From positions 36,713 to 100,712 of the forward strand of contig JBCCJI010000014.1 in NCBI GenBank assembly GCA_039027855.1: a stretch of DNA of 64,000 bases. The letters are read 5' to 3'. The notes below the pieces were generated by a model that had not been told where the DNA came from, did no database searches, and saw only the letters and a list, made by a program, of their open reading frames with translations. This document shows positions 51,543-60,091 of this stretch, piece by piece (the stretch's first letter is position 1; every line of letters begins with the position of its first letter). This stretch comes from Thermohalobaculum sp039027855 (GTDB taxonomy: Bacteria > Pseudomonadota > Alphaproteobacteria > Rhodobacterales > Rhodobacteraceae). The position numbers and the translations under genes were made by a program.

Positions 51543-53858
51543 TCATCGCTCGGTGAACTTGAACTCGATGCGACGGTTCGCGGCGAACTGAGCGGGATCG
51601 TCACTGTTCACCAGCGGCTGAAATTCACCGAAACCGGTGGCCGCGAGACGGCTGGGCGGCACGTTCTCATTGTCGACGAGGTATTCGACGACCGACAGCG
51701 CGCGCGCTTGGCTGAGCTCCCAGTTGCTGGCGAAGCGCCCGCCACGGCCGACCGGCACGGCGTCGGTATGACCGTCGACGCGCAGGATCCAATTGAGCCC
51801 GGCCGGCACTTCGGCCGAGACCTCGCGCAGCACTTCGCCAAGCTGGCGCAATTGATCGCGCCCTTCGGGCCCAAGGCTGGCGGAACCGGGCGCGAACAGC
51901 ACCTCGGACTGGAACACGAAGCGGTCGCCGACGATCTGGATATCCTCGCGCCCGCCCAGCACGTCGCGCATGCGGCCGAAGAATTCCGAGCGGAAGCGGG
52001 CAAGCTCGCTGACTTTCTGCGCCAGCGCCGCGTTTAGCTGCGTCCCAAGCGACTGGATGCGCACCTGCTGTGCCTCGTCGCGCGCGGCCGCATCGTCGAG
52101 CAGGGCCTGCAGCGAGCCGAGTTGTTGGCGCAGTTCCCGGATCTGGCGGTTCAACAATGCCGTGCGCCGCGCATCCTCGGCCGCCTGGGCGCGCGCGGTC
52201 TCAAGCTCGGCCTCGGCGCGGGCGAGCAGCGTGGCCCGCTGGTCCTCGTCAGCGCCGCTCAGCTCAAGCCGGTTCTCCGCCTCGGCGCGCGCCTGTTCGG
52301 CGGCGGCTAGCAGGGTCAGTGTCTCCTCTGCCTCCTGGCGCGCGCGATCGAGCTCCAGCGTGAGGGCGATCATCTCGGCATCGGCCTGTTCGAGGCGACT
52401 GCGCACCTCCTCGGCCGCGGCGAGTTCGAGGGCGCGGGCCTCCTCCTCGGCGGTCAACCGCTCGCGCGCCTCGGCAAGGTCGCGCTCGGCCTCGGCACGC
52501 TCGGCAAGCAGGGCGTCGATGCGGGCCTGGCGCGCGGCCAGCAGCGCCGCCTCGTCCGCGGCTGCATCGTCAAGCGCTGCAAGCCGGTCGGCCTGTTCGG
52601 CGATGATTTCGGCATCGGCTGTCGCGGCTTCCTCAAGCGCCGCAATCCGTGCGGCCTGCGCATCGAGGCTCGCCTGCCGCTCATCGAGCGCCTGCTGCAG
52701 CGCCGCCATGCGTTCGGCCGCTGCGGTTGCGTCCGCCCCTTGCTCGGCGAGCGCCGCCTCCAGGCGTGCGAGCCGCGTGGCCTGTTCAGCGACGGTCTCG
52801 CCCCGGGCTTCCGCGGTCGCCGCTAGCGCCGCCAGCCTCTCGTCCTGGGTGCGCCGCTCCTGCTCCAGACCGGCGATCCGGGCCTCGCGCTCGGCCAGCG
52901 TCGCCGTCAGCGTCTCGAGCCGGGCCTCAAGCGCCGCGCGCGTCTCATCCAGATTAGCAATGCGCTCGGCGCGCTCGGCATCCGCATCGCTCAGCCGTGC
53001 AAGCTCGGCCGAGAGGGCCGCGGCCTCCTCGGTGCGTGCGGACAGTTCGGCCTGCAGGTTCTCGATCCGGCGGTCCTGGGCGTCGCGGCGTGTAGCGAGC
53101 CGGGTCACCTCGGCTTCCAGCTCGGCGAGGCGTGCGGCCCGCGCCGTCGCCTCTGCGCGCAGATCGCTCTCGGCCTCCTGCAGGGCCGCCAGCAGGCGCT
53201 CGGCGCGCGATGCCGCGTCTTCGGCACCGGCTGCGCGCTGTTCGAGATCGCTGCGAGCCGCCTCCAACCGGGCGATCTCGGCCTCCAGCGCGTCGCGGCG
53301 ATTGGCCAATTCGCTCGCGGCGGCGGCGGCGGCCTCGCGCGCCGCGCTTGCATCGGCCAGCTGCTGCGCCAGCGCCAGCCGCGCGTCCTCGGCGGCGCCG
53401 AGGGCCGCGGCCTGCGCCTCCAGGTCGGCGGCGACGCGGTCGCGCTCGGCGGCGAGCGCATCGGCGCGCGTCTCGGCGGCGCCCAGCGCTGCGCTCAGCG
53501 ACTCGATCCGGCGGTTCAGGGCGTCGCGTTCGATCTCGCCCGCATCGAGCGTCGCCCGCAGGTCGAGCGCCTCCTGCTCGGCCTCGCTCCGCGCCTCTCG
53601 CTCCAGCGACAAGGCGTCGGTCAGGCCCGACAGCTCAGCCGCCAATCGATCGAGCGCCGTCTCCTGCTCGGCGATCTGGTCGGCCTTTTCGTCAAGCTGC
53701 TGGCTCTGCGTCTCGACGGTGGTCTGCAGCGTGAACTGCGCGATCATGAAGATCGACAGCACGAACATGAGGATCAGCAGAAGCGCCGTCATCACGTCGA
53801 CAAAGCCCGGCCAGATCGAGGCCTCGACTTGTCTGCCGCTGCGCCGGGTATAGGCCAT
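51543..53858 (-). CDS. MotB/OmpA-like protein with very long coiled coil
   Basis: A 771-residue cell-envelope protein. A single N-terminal membrane helix (about 17-42) starts with WPGFVDVMTALLLILMFVL, the MotB/TolR/ExbD-like plug region with a conserved aspartate (Asp21). An uninterrupted Glu/Ala/Arg-rich coiled coil follows from about 50 to 600. The C-terminal OmpA domain (about 640-771) has the peptidoglycan-binding segments LRVDGHTDAVP, SQARALSVVEYLVD and NRRIEFKF. The partner ExbB/MotA-like gene ends six bases upstream. The pair looks like a proton-driven envelope device; specific role unknown. Confidence 0.85.
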   Translation of the reverse strand: MAYTRRSGRQVEASIWPGFVDVMTALLLILMFVLSIFMIAQFTLQTTVETQSQQLDEKADQIAEQETALDRLAAELSGLTDALSLEREARSEAEQEALDLRATLDAGEIERDALNRRIESLSAALGAAETRADALAAERDRVAADLEAQAAALGAAEDARLALAQQLADASAAREAAAAAASELANRRDALEAEIARLEAARSDLEQRAAGAEDAASRAERLLAALQEAESDLRAEATARAARLAELEAEVTRLATRRDAQDRRIENLQAELSARTEEAAALSAELARLSDADAERAERIANLDETRAALEARLETLTATLAEREARIAGLEQERRTQDERLAALAATAEARGETVAEQATRLARLEAALAEQGADATAAAERMAALQQALDERQASLDAQAARIAALEEAATADAEIIAEQADRLAALDDAAADEAALLAARQARIDALLAERAEAERDLAEARERLTAEEEARALELAAAEEVRSRLEQADAEMIALTLELDRARQEAEETLTLLAAAEQARAEAENRLELSGADEDQRATLLARAEAELETARAQAAEDARRTALLNRQIRELRQQLGSLQALLDDAAARDEAQQVRIQSLGTQLNAALAQKVSELARFRSEFFGRMRDVLGGREDIQIVGDRFVFQSEVLFAPGSASLGPEGRDQLRQLGEVLREVSAEVPAGLNWILRVDGHTDAVPVGRGGRFASNWELSQARALSVVEYLVDNENVPPSRLAATGFGEFQPLVNSDDPAQFAANRRIEFKFTER

Positions 53859-53864
53859 CGGTTC

Positions 53865-55133
53865 TTACCCGCCGCCGCCCGACGAGGTGCGCACGTCGAT
53901 CAGCTGGATCAGCGCGCGCAGGTCCTGACGCAGGGCGTTGGTACTCTCATGCCGGCCGACGCTCAGGTCATCGGTCAACTGACGCAGTTGCGCCTCCATC
54001 GAGCGAAGGGCCTGCTTCGATTCCGCATCCAGACCGCCCGAGCGCCGGTTCTCCAGCGACCGGTCCAAAAGCTGCACGACCGCCTGCTGGCCCGAGGCGA
54101 CCGAGGCCTGTGCCGCGTCGATGCGTTTCAGCACATTCAGCGTGGCATATTCGCGGCTCGACTGGTTCTCCCGCGCCTCGCGCATCTCGCTGACCATCTG
54201 GCCCACAGCCGAGCGTTCATGCTCGATCTGGTTGGCCATCTCAGCGACCACATCGGCGGCGCGGGCCAGCCGGTTCTCGGCCTCGATCCGGGCCACCTCG
54301 GCCTTGGTGGCGAATTCGGTGGTCTTCTCCAGCCCCTCGTCGACACGCTCCAGCAGGGCGACCAGCACGCCCTCGGGCCCCTCGCCCTCGTTCATGACGC
54401 CAAGACGCGTGAAGGAGGAGATCCATTCCTCCAATTCGCGGTAGAAGCGGTTCTGCGCATGACCCGCGAAGATGTCGAGCAGGCCCACCACCAGCGAGCC
54501 TGCCAGCCCCAGCAGCGAGGAGGCGAAGGCCGTGCCCATCCCGCCGAAGAGCGCGACGATGCCCGCAAGGAAGGTCTGGAACCGGTCGGCCTCCCCCGCG
54601 CCTTCCGCCGCCGCGGCGCTGTCGCTCTCGAAGAACTCGGCCAGCGTTCCCTCAAGCGCTGTCACCGTCAGCGACAGACCGAAGAAGGTGCCGAGCAGGC
54701 CAATCAGGATCAGCACATAGATGATGTAGCGGGTGATATCGCGCGTCTCGTCCAGACGCTGGGCCACGCTGTCCAGCACGACGCGGGTCGATGAGGCGGC
54801 CAGCCTGCGCGACATCCGTCCCTCGCGCATCAGCGGCGCCATGGCGGCGAGCAGCGCGGGAGGCTTGTTGCCTTCCTCGAAGTTGCGGTCGAGATCGCGG
54901 ATCCAGCCGACCGCGGCGCGCAGGCGGAAGACCTGCAGGAACGTGGCCAAAGTGCCGGCGGCGAAAACCACCACGATGACGGCATTGAGGACTGGATTGG
55001 CGTTGAAGATCGGCTGGATCTGCGGGAGCAGGACGACCACGGCGGTGAACACCACCACCAAGACCGTGATCATCGGCAGGATCTGCCGGGTCGGCGGCGA
55101 GAACTCGACGTCGAGCTCTGGCTGTCGGCTCAT
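53865..55133 (-). CDS. MotA/TolQ/ExbB-like protein with cytoplasmic coiled-coil tail
   Basis: A 422-residue membrane protein with helices at about 21-40, 48-72, 136-162 and 188-225. The last two carry the MotA/TolQ/ExbB proton-channel signature (IGLLGTFFGLSLTV and GGMGTAFASSLLGLAGSLVVG). The C-terminal 180 residues are a charged, coiled-coil-rich cytoplasmic tail, much longer than in ExbB. Together with the OmpA-like neighbour it forms a complete stator-type pair. No tonB, tol, pal or flagellar genes are beside it. Confidence 0.85.
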   Translation of the reverse strand: MSRQPELDVEFSPPTRQILPMITVLVVVFTAVVVLLPQIQPIFNANPVLNAVIVVVFAAGTLATFLQVFRLRAAVGWIRDLDRNFEEGNKPPALLAAMAPLMREGRMSRRLAASSTRVVLDSVAQRLDETRDITRYIIYVLILIGLLGTFFGLSLTVTALEGTLAEFFESDSAAAAEGAGEADRFQTFLAGIVALFGGMGTAFASSLLGLAGSLVVGLLDIFAGHAQNRFYRELEEWISSFTRLGVMNEGEGPEGVLVALLERVDEGLEKTTEFATKAEVARIEAENRLARAADVVAEMANQIEHERSAVGQMVSEMREARENQSSREYATLNVLKRIDAAQASVASGQQAVVQLLDRSLENRRSGGLDAESKQALRSMEAQLRQLTDDLSVGRHESTNALRQDLRALIQLIDVRTSSGGGG

Positions 55134-55289
55134 GATGTGTCCCGTCCCCTCAGTGCGCCCGCATCCGGACGTGTGGCGGCGACACTAGTCGCTCGCGCCC
55201 GCGTTGCCAGCGGTTTGTCCCGCCTTTTCCGGGCTTTCCCGCCCGGTGCGGCAGTCATGTCGTGATCGCCTGGCCACGGATGACCCGCA

Positions 55290-56075
55290 TCAGGTCGCGA
55301 TCATCCCCTTGAACGTCTCGAACACCTCGCCGTTGGCGGCGATGATGTTGCCGGTCTGCAGCGGATCGCCTCGCCCGATGGGCCCCACCAGCCCGCCGGC
55401 TTCCTGCACGAGCAGCAGCCCGGCCGCCAGATCCCAAGGGCTGAGCTCACGCTCCCAGAAGCCGTCGTAGCGCCCCGCCGCCACATAGGCGAGATCGAGC
55501 GCCGCCGAGCCCAGACGCCGGACACCGGCGGTTGCGGGCAACAGCTTGGAGAGATCGGTGATCATGCTCGGCAGCGTCTGCTTGGCGCCAAAGGGGAGAC
55601 CGGTGGCGAAGAGGCAATCCGCGATCTCGCGCCTGCCAGAGACACGCGCGCGGCGGTCGTTCACCCAGCAGCCGCTGCCGGCCTCGGCCACAAACATCTC
55701 GTCCTTGGCGGGATCGTAGACGACGGCGGCCGTGATCTTGCCCTTGTGCTCCAGCGCGATCGACACCGACCAGTGCGGCAGGCCGTGGAGGAAATTGGTC
55801 GTGCCGTCCAGCGGATCGACGATCCAGCGGCGCGTCTGGTCACGCCCCTCGACGGGATCGCTTTCCTCGGCCAGCCAACCATAGGCGGGCCGGGCCTCCA
55901 TCAGGCTGTCGCGGATCTTCTCCTCGGCCCGGCGATCGGCGTTCGAGACGAAATCACCTGCGCCCTTGCGGCTGACCTGCAGGTTCTCGACCTCGCCGAA
56001 ATCGCGCACGAGCGCCCGGCCCGCCCGGCGCGCAGCCTTGATCATCACGTTGAGGTTGGGCGACATCATTGCCAT
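55290..56075 (-). CDS. Inositol monophosphatase family protein (SuhB-like)
   Basis: A 261-residue magnesium-dependent phosphatase. The metal-binding motifs are the Glu of LAEESDP, DPLDGTTNFLHG (about residues 84-95) and WDLAAGLLLVQEAGG near the C-terminus. In E. coli SuhB also aids ribosomal RNA transcription. Three ATG codons occur within the first four residues, so the exact start is uncertain. Upstream, divergent, is the DUF2750 gene. Confidence 0.92.
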   Translation of the reverse strand: MAMMSPNLNVMIKAARRAGRALVRDFGEVENLQVSRKGAGDFVSNADRRAEEKIRDSLMEARPAYGWLAEESDPVEGRDQTRRWIVDPLDGTTNFLHGLPHWSVSIALEHKGKITAAVVYDPAKDEMFVAEAGSGCWVNDRRARVSGRREIADCLFATGLPFGAKQTLPSMITDLSKLLPATAGVRRLGSAALDLAYVAAGRYDGFWERELSPWDLAAGLLLVQEAGGLVGPIGRGDPLQTGNIIAANGEVFETFKGMIAT

Positions 56076-56174
56076 CGAGAATTTCCCGTTGAGGGCCGGC
56101 GGAACAGACGTAGCGAAAGCGCGCCCGCCGTTCGGCTACGCTGCGCTGACAGGATTGTCGAGAGGGGGGCAGGA

Positions 56175-56534
56175 ATGCGCTTGCAAGCGGATAGCGACAT
56201 GGCAGTCGATATCTTCGTGCGCCGCGTGACGGCCCCGGGCACGCTCTGGATCCTCGATGACGACGGCTACATCGCGGGCTGTCCATCACTCAAGGAACCG
56301 GATCGCTGGGTCTTCCCCGTCTTCTCGGACCGTGCCTATGCGCAACGGGGCGCCTGCTGGGAAGACGCGCACCCTCCAGCCGCGGTCTCCCTGTCGCTAT
56401 TCGTCGAGAAGATCTTGCCCGAAGTCATTCGCGAGGGGCGACTCATCGGGCCCAACTGGGATGGCAACATGGCTGGCGCCGAGGTGGAGCCGGCAACCAT
56501 GAGGTCGCTGCTCGATGACGCGCAAACGACATAG
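56175..56534 (+). CDS. DUF2750 domain protein
   Basis: A 119-residue soluble protein. The pattern FVRRVTAPGTLWILDDDGYIA, WVFPVFSDRAYA and the terminal LIGPNWDGNMAGAEVEP fits family DUF2750 (an immunity-protein-like fold of unknown role). AGGA lies immediately before ATG 56175, and a second ATG is nine codons further on. It converges with EF-P. Confidence 0.78.
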   Translation: MRLQADSDMAVDIFVRRVTAPGTLWILDDDGYIAGCPSLKEPDRWVFPVFSDRAYAQRGACWEDAHPPAAVSLSLFVEKILPEVIREGRLIGPNWDGNMAGAEVEPATMRSLLDDAQTT

Positions 56535-56560
56535 CCGAGACAACAAATATCGCAGCCCGG

Positions 56561-57124
56561 TCAGGCGCGCTCGACGTATTCCATGGTCTCGGTGTTCACC
56601 ACGATCTTCTCGTCCTGCCCGACGAAGGGCGGCACCATCACCCGTACGCCGTTGTCGAGGATCGCAGGCTTGTAGCTATTGGCCGCGGTCTGGCCCTTCA
56701 CCACCGGCTCGGTCTCGGTGATCGTGCAGGTGACCTTTTCGGGCAGCGAAGCGCTCAGCGCCTCGGTCTCATAGTACTCGATCGTCACCGTCATGCCGTC
56801 CTGCAGGAACGGACGGCGATCGCCCATCAAGTCGGCCGAGAGCTCGATCTGCTCAAAGGTCTCCTGGTCCATGAAGACCAGCATGCCGTCGGTCTCGTAC
56901 AGAAATTGCTGGTCCTTCTGCTCCAGGCGCACCCGTTCCACCTTGTCGGCCGAGCGAAAACGCTCGTTCAGCTTGGAGCCGTTGCGCAAATTCTTCATCT
57001 CGACCTGGGCGAAAGCACCGCCTTTGCCAGGCTTGACGTGGTCGGTCTTCACCGCGACCCACAGGCCGCCATTGTGTTCCAGCACGTTGCCTACGCGGAT
57101 CTCGTTGCCGTTGATCTTGACCAT
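56561..57124 (-). CDS. efp: Translation elongation factor P
   Basis: A 187-residue EF-P that relieves ribosome stalling at consecutive prolines. The three-domain fold is complete: KOW-like N-domain with the loop KPGKGGAF whose tip Lys34 is the site modified by lysylation in E. coli, and the C-terminal signature (VTCTITETEPVVKGQTA and KIVVNTETMEYVERA). Stand-alone gene. Confidence 0.97.
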   Translation of the reverse strand: MVKINGNEIRVGNVLEHNGGLWVAVKTDHVKPGKGGAFAQVEMKNLRNGSKLNERFRSADKVERVRLEQKDQQFLYETDGMLVFMDQETFEQIELSADLMGDRRPFLQDGMTVTIEYYETEALSASLPEKVTCTITETEPVVKGQTAANSYKPAILDNGVRVMVPPFVGQDEKIVVNTETMEYVERA

Positions 57125-57351
57125 GAATGCCGTCCGTCGCTGCGTATCGCATCACTCGCGGCGCTCTGGAGTCCGCCTCGCTGGCGCCTATAGCGGGCTG
57201 GAGGGACCTTGGAAAGGCGCGAGCGCATTGCGGCGTCCGATGCCGCATGAAGAGGCTCTTCTTATGCTACCAAATTTTGTGTAATAATGAGGGGGTTCGC
57301 GGTGTGATGTGTTGAGTGCCTTCCTCCAGCCAAGAGACAGGGGCGACGAAC

Positions 57352-57798
57352 ATGAACATGCCAAGGCGGTCGATCCTGGCGCTCGGCTCGGTCTTCCTGC
57401 TTGGCCCGTCCCTGGCGGGCATCGGCCACAGCCGCGCGTCCCCCGTTATCGCGGGAGGCTTCGACGTCATCGGCTATTTCGACGGCAAGCCGCAGCGCGG
57501 TACGACCTGGCACGCGGCCGAGATGGGCGGCAACACCTACCGGTTCGCAAGTTCTCGAAACCGCGACCGCTTCCTGGCGGCGCCCCAGCGCTTTGCGCCG
57601 GCTTATGAAGGGCACTGTGCCTATGGTGTCCGGATGGGACAGAAATTCCGCACCGATCCAAGTGCGTTCGACATCGTGGAGGGGCGCTTGTTTCTCTTCC
57701 TCGACCCGGGCACGCAAAGCGTTTGGCGCCAGTCGCCCGATCGCAACATCGCGGTGGCCGACGGGATCTGGTCAACGTTGAAGGCCGGACCGTTCTGA
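57352..57798 (+). CDS. Exported YHS-domain protein
   Basis: A 148-residue protein with a signal sequence MNMPRRSILALGSVFLLGPS; the twin arginine makes Tat export possible. The mature part contains a YHS-like domain (GGFDVIGYFDGKPQRG, YRFASSRNRDRFLAAPQRFAPAYEGHCAYGV), a small metal- or cofactor-associated fold common in periplasmic proteins of this group. It is seven bases before the hybrid histidine kinase gene, so the two are probably co-transcribed and it could be a sensory partner. Confidence 0.8.
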   Translation: MNMPRRSILALGSVFLLGPSLAGIGHSRASPVIAGGFDVIGYFDGKPQRGTTWHAAEMGGNTYRFASSRNRDRFLAAPQRFAPAYEGHCAYGVRMGQKFRTDPSAFDIVEGRLFLFLDPGTQSVWRQSPDRNIAVADGIWSTLKAGPF

Positions 57799-57805
57799 GA
57801 CCACG

Positions 57806-59830
57806 ATGACCGATACCGGAACCACCATGCCAAACAGCGCGACGCGCGCGCTCGAGCGGGTAACGGCGCCCAACTCGGTCCATCCTGGCCGGGCGCCGCT
57901 GCATCTGCAGGTCTTCGTCCGGCTCGCGCCCATCGTGGCGGCGGTGTTCCTGATCTCGATCGCAACCTCGGCCTGGTTTGGCTTTCGCGCCGATCAGCGT
58001 GAGCTGCACGATAAGCTGGTGCATGTGATCGGTAATCAGTCGATCGTCATGGCGCAGCCGATGGCCGACCGTGAGACGCGGCTGATCGGGCTGATGGCAG
58101 CCGGCGTGATGGCCGACCCGGACATCGTCTATGCCCGCCTGACCGATACGGAAGGCGAGGCTGTGCTGGTGCTGGGCATGGCGCCTGACTACGGCATCAT
58201 CGAGCGCCAGCCCGTTCGCCTTGTCGAGAACGGCGTCATTCAAACACTCGGCGCCATCGAGATCGGCGCCAGCTATCGTGGCCCCGTGGCGACGCTGCTG
58301 CAGAACCTCGCCACCTCGATCAGTGGCGTCCTGCTGGCGACGGCCGCTTGCTGGATCGCTTTGATCGTCGTGCTGAAACGCGTGGTCGGCACGCCGGTCT
58401 CTGAACTGCGCCGGGAGATTGACGCCTGGCGCGGCCAGGGGCGCGAGCGCACGGATGGCGACGGCATGGAAGGTGACGAGATCGTCGCCCTCACCTCAGC
58501 CTTCGAAGCGCTGAAGATGGAGCGCTGGCGCCATGAAGAGGCGCTGCAGACACTGCTCGACGATCTCGAACGCCGGGTGGATCAGCGCACGCGTGCCATG
58601 CGCCAGGCCCGCGATGCGGCGCAACAGGCCAATGCCGCCAAGGCGGATTTCCTGGCCGCGATGAGCCACGAGATCCGCACGCCGATGAACGCCATCCTCG
58701 GCATCGCCCACGCGCTCTCGGATGGCGATATTGACCGCGAGACCTGTGACGACGGCAAAAGCCTCAGGATCCTGCGCGATAGCGGACGCCAGCTGATCAC
58801 CCTGCTCGACGAGATCCTCGATCTCTCGAAGATCGAGGCTGGCAAGCTCGCCATCAAACGCGAGGCGACCGAGCTGCATGCCCTCGTCAGGAGTGTCGGC
58901 GAGATGTGGCAGGCACAAGCCAGCCTGAAAGGCGTGGCCCTGTCGGTCGAGATCGCGTCAGACGTGCCCACGCGGGCCGAGGTCGACGGTGTGAGACTGC
59001 GACAATGCCTCGGCAATCTGGTCTCGAATGCCGTCAAGTTCACCGAGGCGGGCTCGATCACGATCAGCCTCGGTCTCGATGCGGGCGGCGTTCGGGATGG
59101 CGTGAGGGGCGGCGATCAACGGCTGCGCCTTTCGGTGAGCGACACCGGCCCAGGCATCACGCCGGAGACGATGGCTGGATTGTTTGAGCCGTTCACGCAA
59201 GGAACCAGCGGCGGGCAGCGGGTGGTCGGCGGCACCGGACTTGGCCTCGCCATCACGCGGCGGCTGATGCGGTTGATGGGCGGCGATGTCGATGTCGAAA
59301 CCAAGCTCGGTCGCGGTTCGATCTTCACCATGCGCTTTCCCGCGGCGGTCGCGTGCGAGAGACAGGCCGACACGAGCGAGCCCGATGACCTACCCGATCT
59401 GAGCGGCGTCAGGATCCTGGTCGTCGACGACGTGGCGACCAACCGCTACGTGGCGCGCCTGCTGCTGGAGCCCGCCGGAACCGAGGTCATCGAAGCCGCC
59501 AATGGTCCGGCAGCGCTGGAATGCCTGGCAGAGACGACGGTGGATCTTGTGCTGCTCGATCTGCACATGCCCGAGATGGATGGCTTCGAGACCGTGGAGC
59601 GGATTCGCGCCATGGGCGCGCCCGCCAGCGAGGTGAGGCTGATCGTGTTGACCGCCGACACGCGAGATGCGCTGCAAGACCGTCTCTACGACCAGCCGAT
59701 CGACGCGATCATGACCAAACCCTTCGATGCGGACGAGGCGATCCGGACCATCGGGCGGATCATCGGTCGGGCCCCATCATCCGATGCCGGCGGCGAGGTC
59801 ATTCCGTTCGTCCGACGGTCCAGCGCCTGA
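57806..59830 (+). CDS. Hybrid sensor histidine kinase with receiver domain
   Basis: A 674-residue membrane sensor. Membrane helices at about 37-57 and 170-192 frame a periplasmic domain; a HAMP-like linker and coiled coil follow (195-280). The HisKA H-box AMSHEIRTPMN has His288; N-box NLVSNAVKF and G-boxes DTGPGITPE and GGTGLGLAI are present. A C-terminal receiver domain (about 525-645) has VVDD and the phospho-acceptor Asp585 in LLDLHMPEMDG. No phosphotransfer or output protein lies beside it. Signal unknown. Confidence 0.92.
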   Translation: MTDTGTTMPNSATRALERVTAPNSVHPGRAPLHLQVFVRLAPIVAAVFLISIATSAWFGFRADQRELHDKLVHVIGNQSIVMAQPMADRETRLIGLMAAGVMADPDIVYARLTDTEGEAVLVLGMAPDYGIIERQPVRLVENGVIQTLGAIEIGASYRGPVATLLQNLATSISGVLLATAACWIALIVVLKRVVGTPVSELRREIDAWRGQGRERTDGDGMEGDEIVALTSAFEALKMERWRHEEALQTLLDDLERRVDQRTRAMRQARDAAQQANAAKADFLAAMSHEIRTPMNAILGIAHALSDGDIDRETCDDGKSLRILRDSGRQLITLLDEILDLSKIEAGKLAIKREATELHALVRSVGEMWQAQASLKGVALSVEIASDVPTRAEVDGVRLRQCLGNLVSNAVKFTEAGSITISLGLDAGGVRDGVRGGDQRLRLSVSDTGPGITPETMAGLFEPFTQGTSGGQRVVGGTGLGLAITRRLMRLMGGDVDVETKLGRGSIFTMRFPAAVACERQADTSEPDDLPDLSGVRILVVDDVATNRYVARLLLEPAGTEVIEAANGPAALECLAETTVDLVLLDLHMPEMDGFETVERIRAMGAPASEVRLIVLTADTRDALQDRLYDQPIDAIMTKPFDADEAIRTIGRIIGRAPSSDAGGEVIPFVRRSSA

Positions 59831-60091
59831 TCCAACACCTCGGCCACACCTGGTGCAGACCCTGGGAAAACCCTGCCTAGGGCTTTCATGCAGCCGCTGA
59901 TCGCCCGTGCGCGAAGCGTCGGCGTCGTGCGATAATGCATGATGCAACCCCGCACCGGAACCGAATGAAAGCCTGGAAATGGCGAAAAAACGGCAGGTTG
60001 AAGGCAGTTTTTAATTGCTTCTGCCAGCCCGCGGGTGATTCCATCGCGTCAGAGGCGAAAAGCCCGGCTAGTGTATCTGCGAGGTAGAGTA

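Noticed and set aside
51970..53853. A 627-codon open frame on the plus strand, opposite the coiled-coil OmpA-like gene
   Set aside because: Its translation is almost entirely Ser, Ala and Arg, the mirror of the Glu/Ala/Arg-rich coiled coil; the minus-strand protein has clear domains.
51543..55133. Zorya anti-phage system
   Set aside because: A motor-like pair exists, but no ZorC, ZorD or ZorE gene is adjacent and the long coiled coil is on the OmpA-like partner rather than mainly on the MotA-like one.
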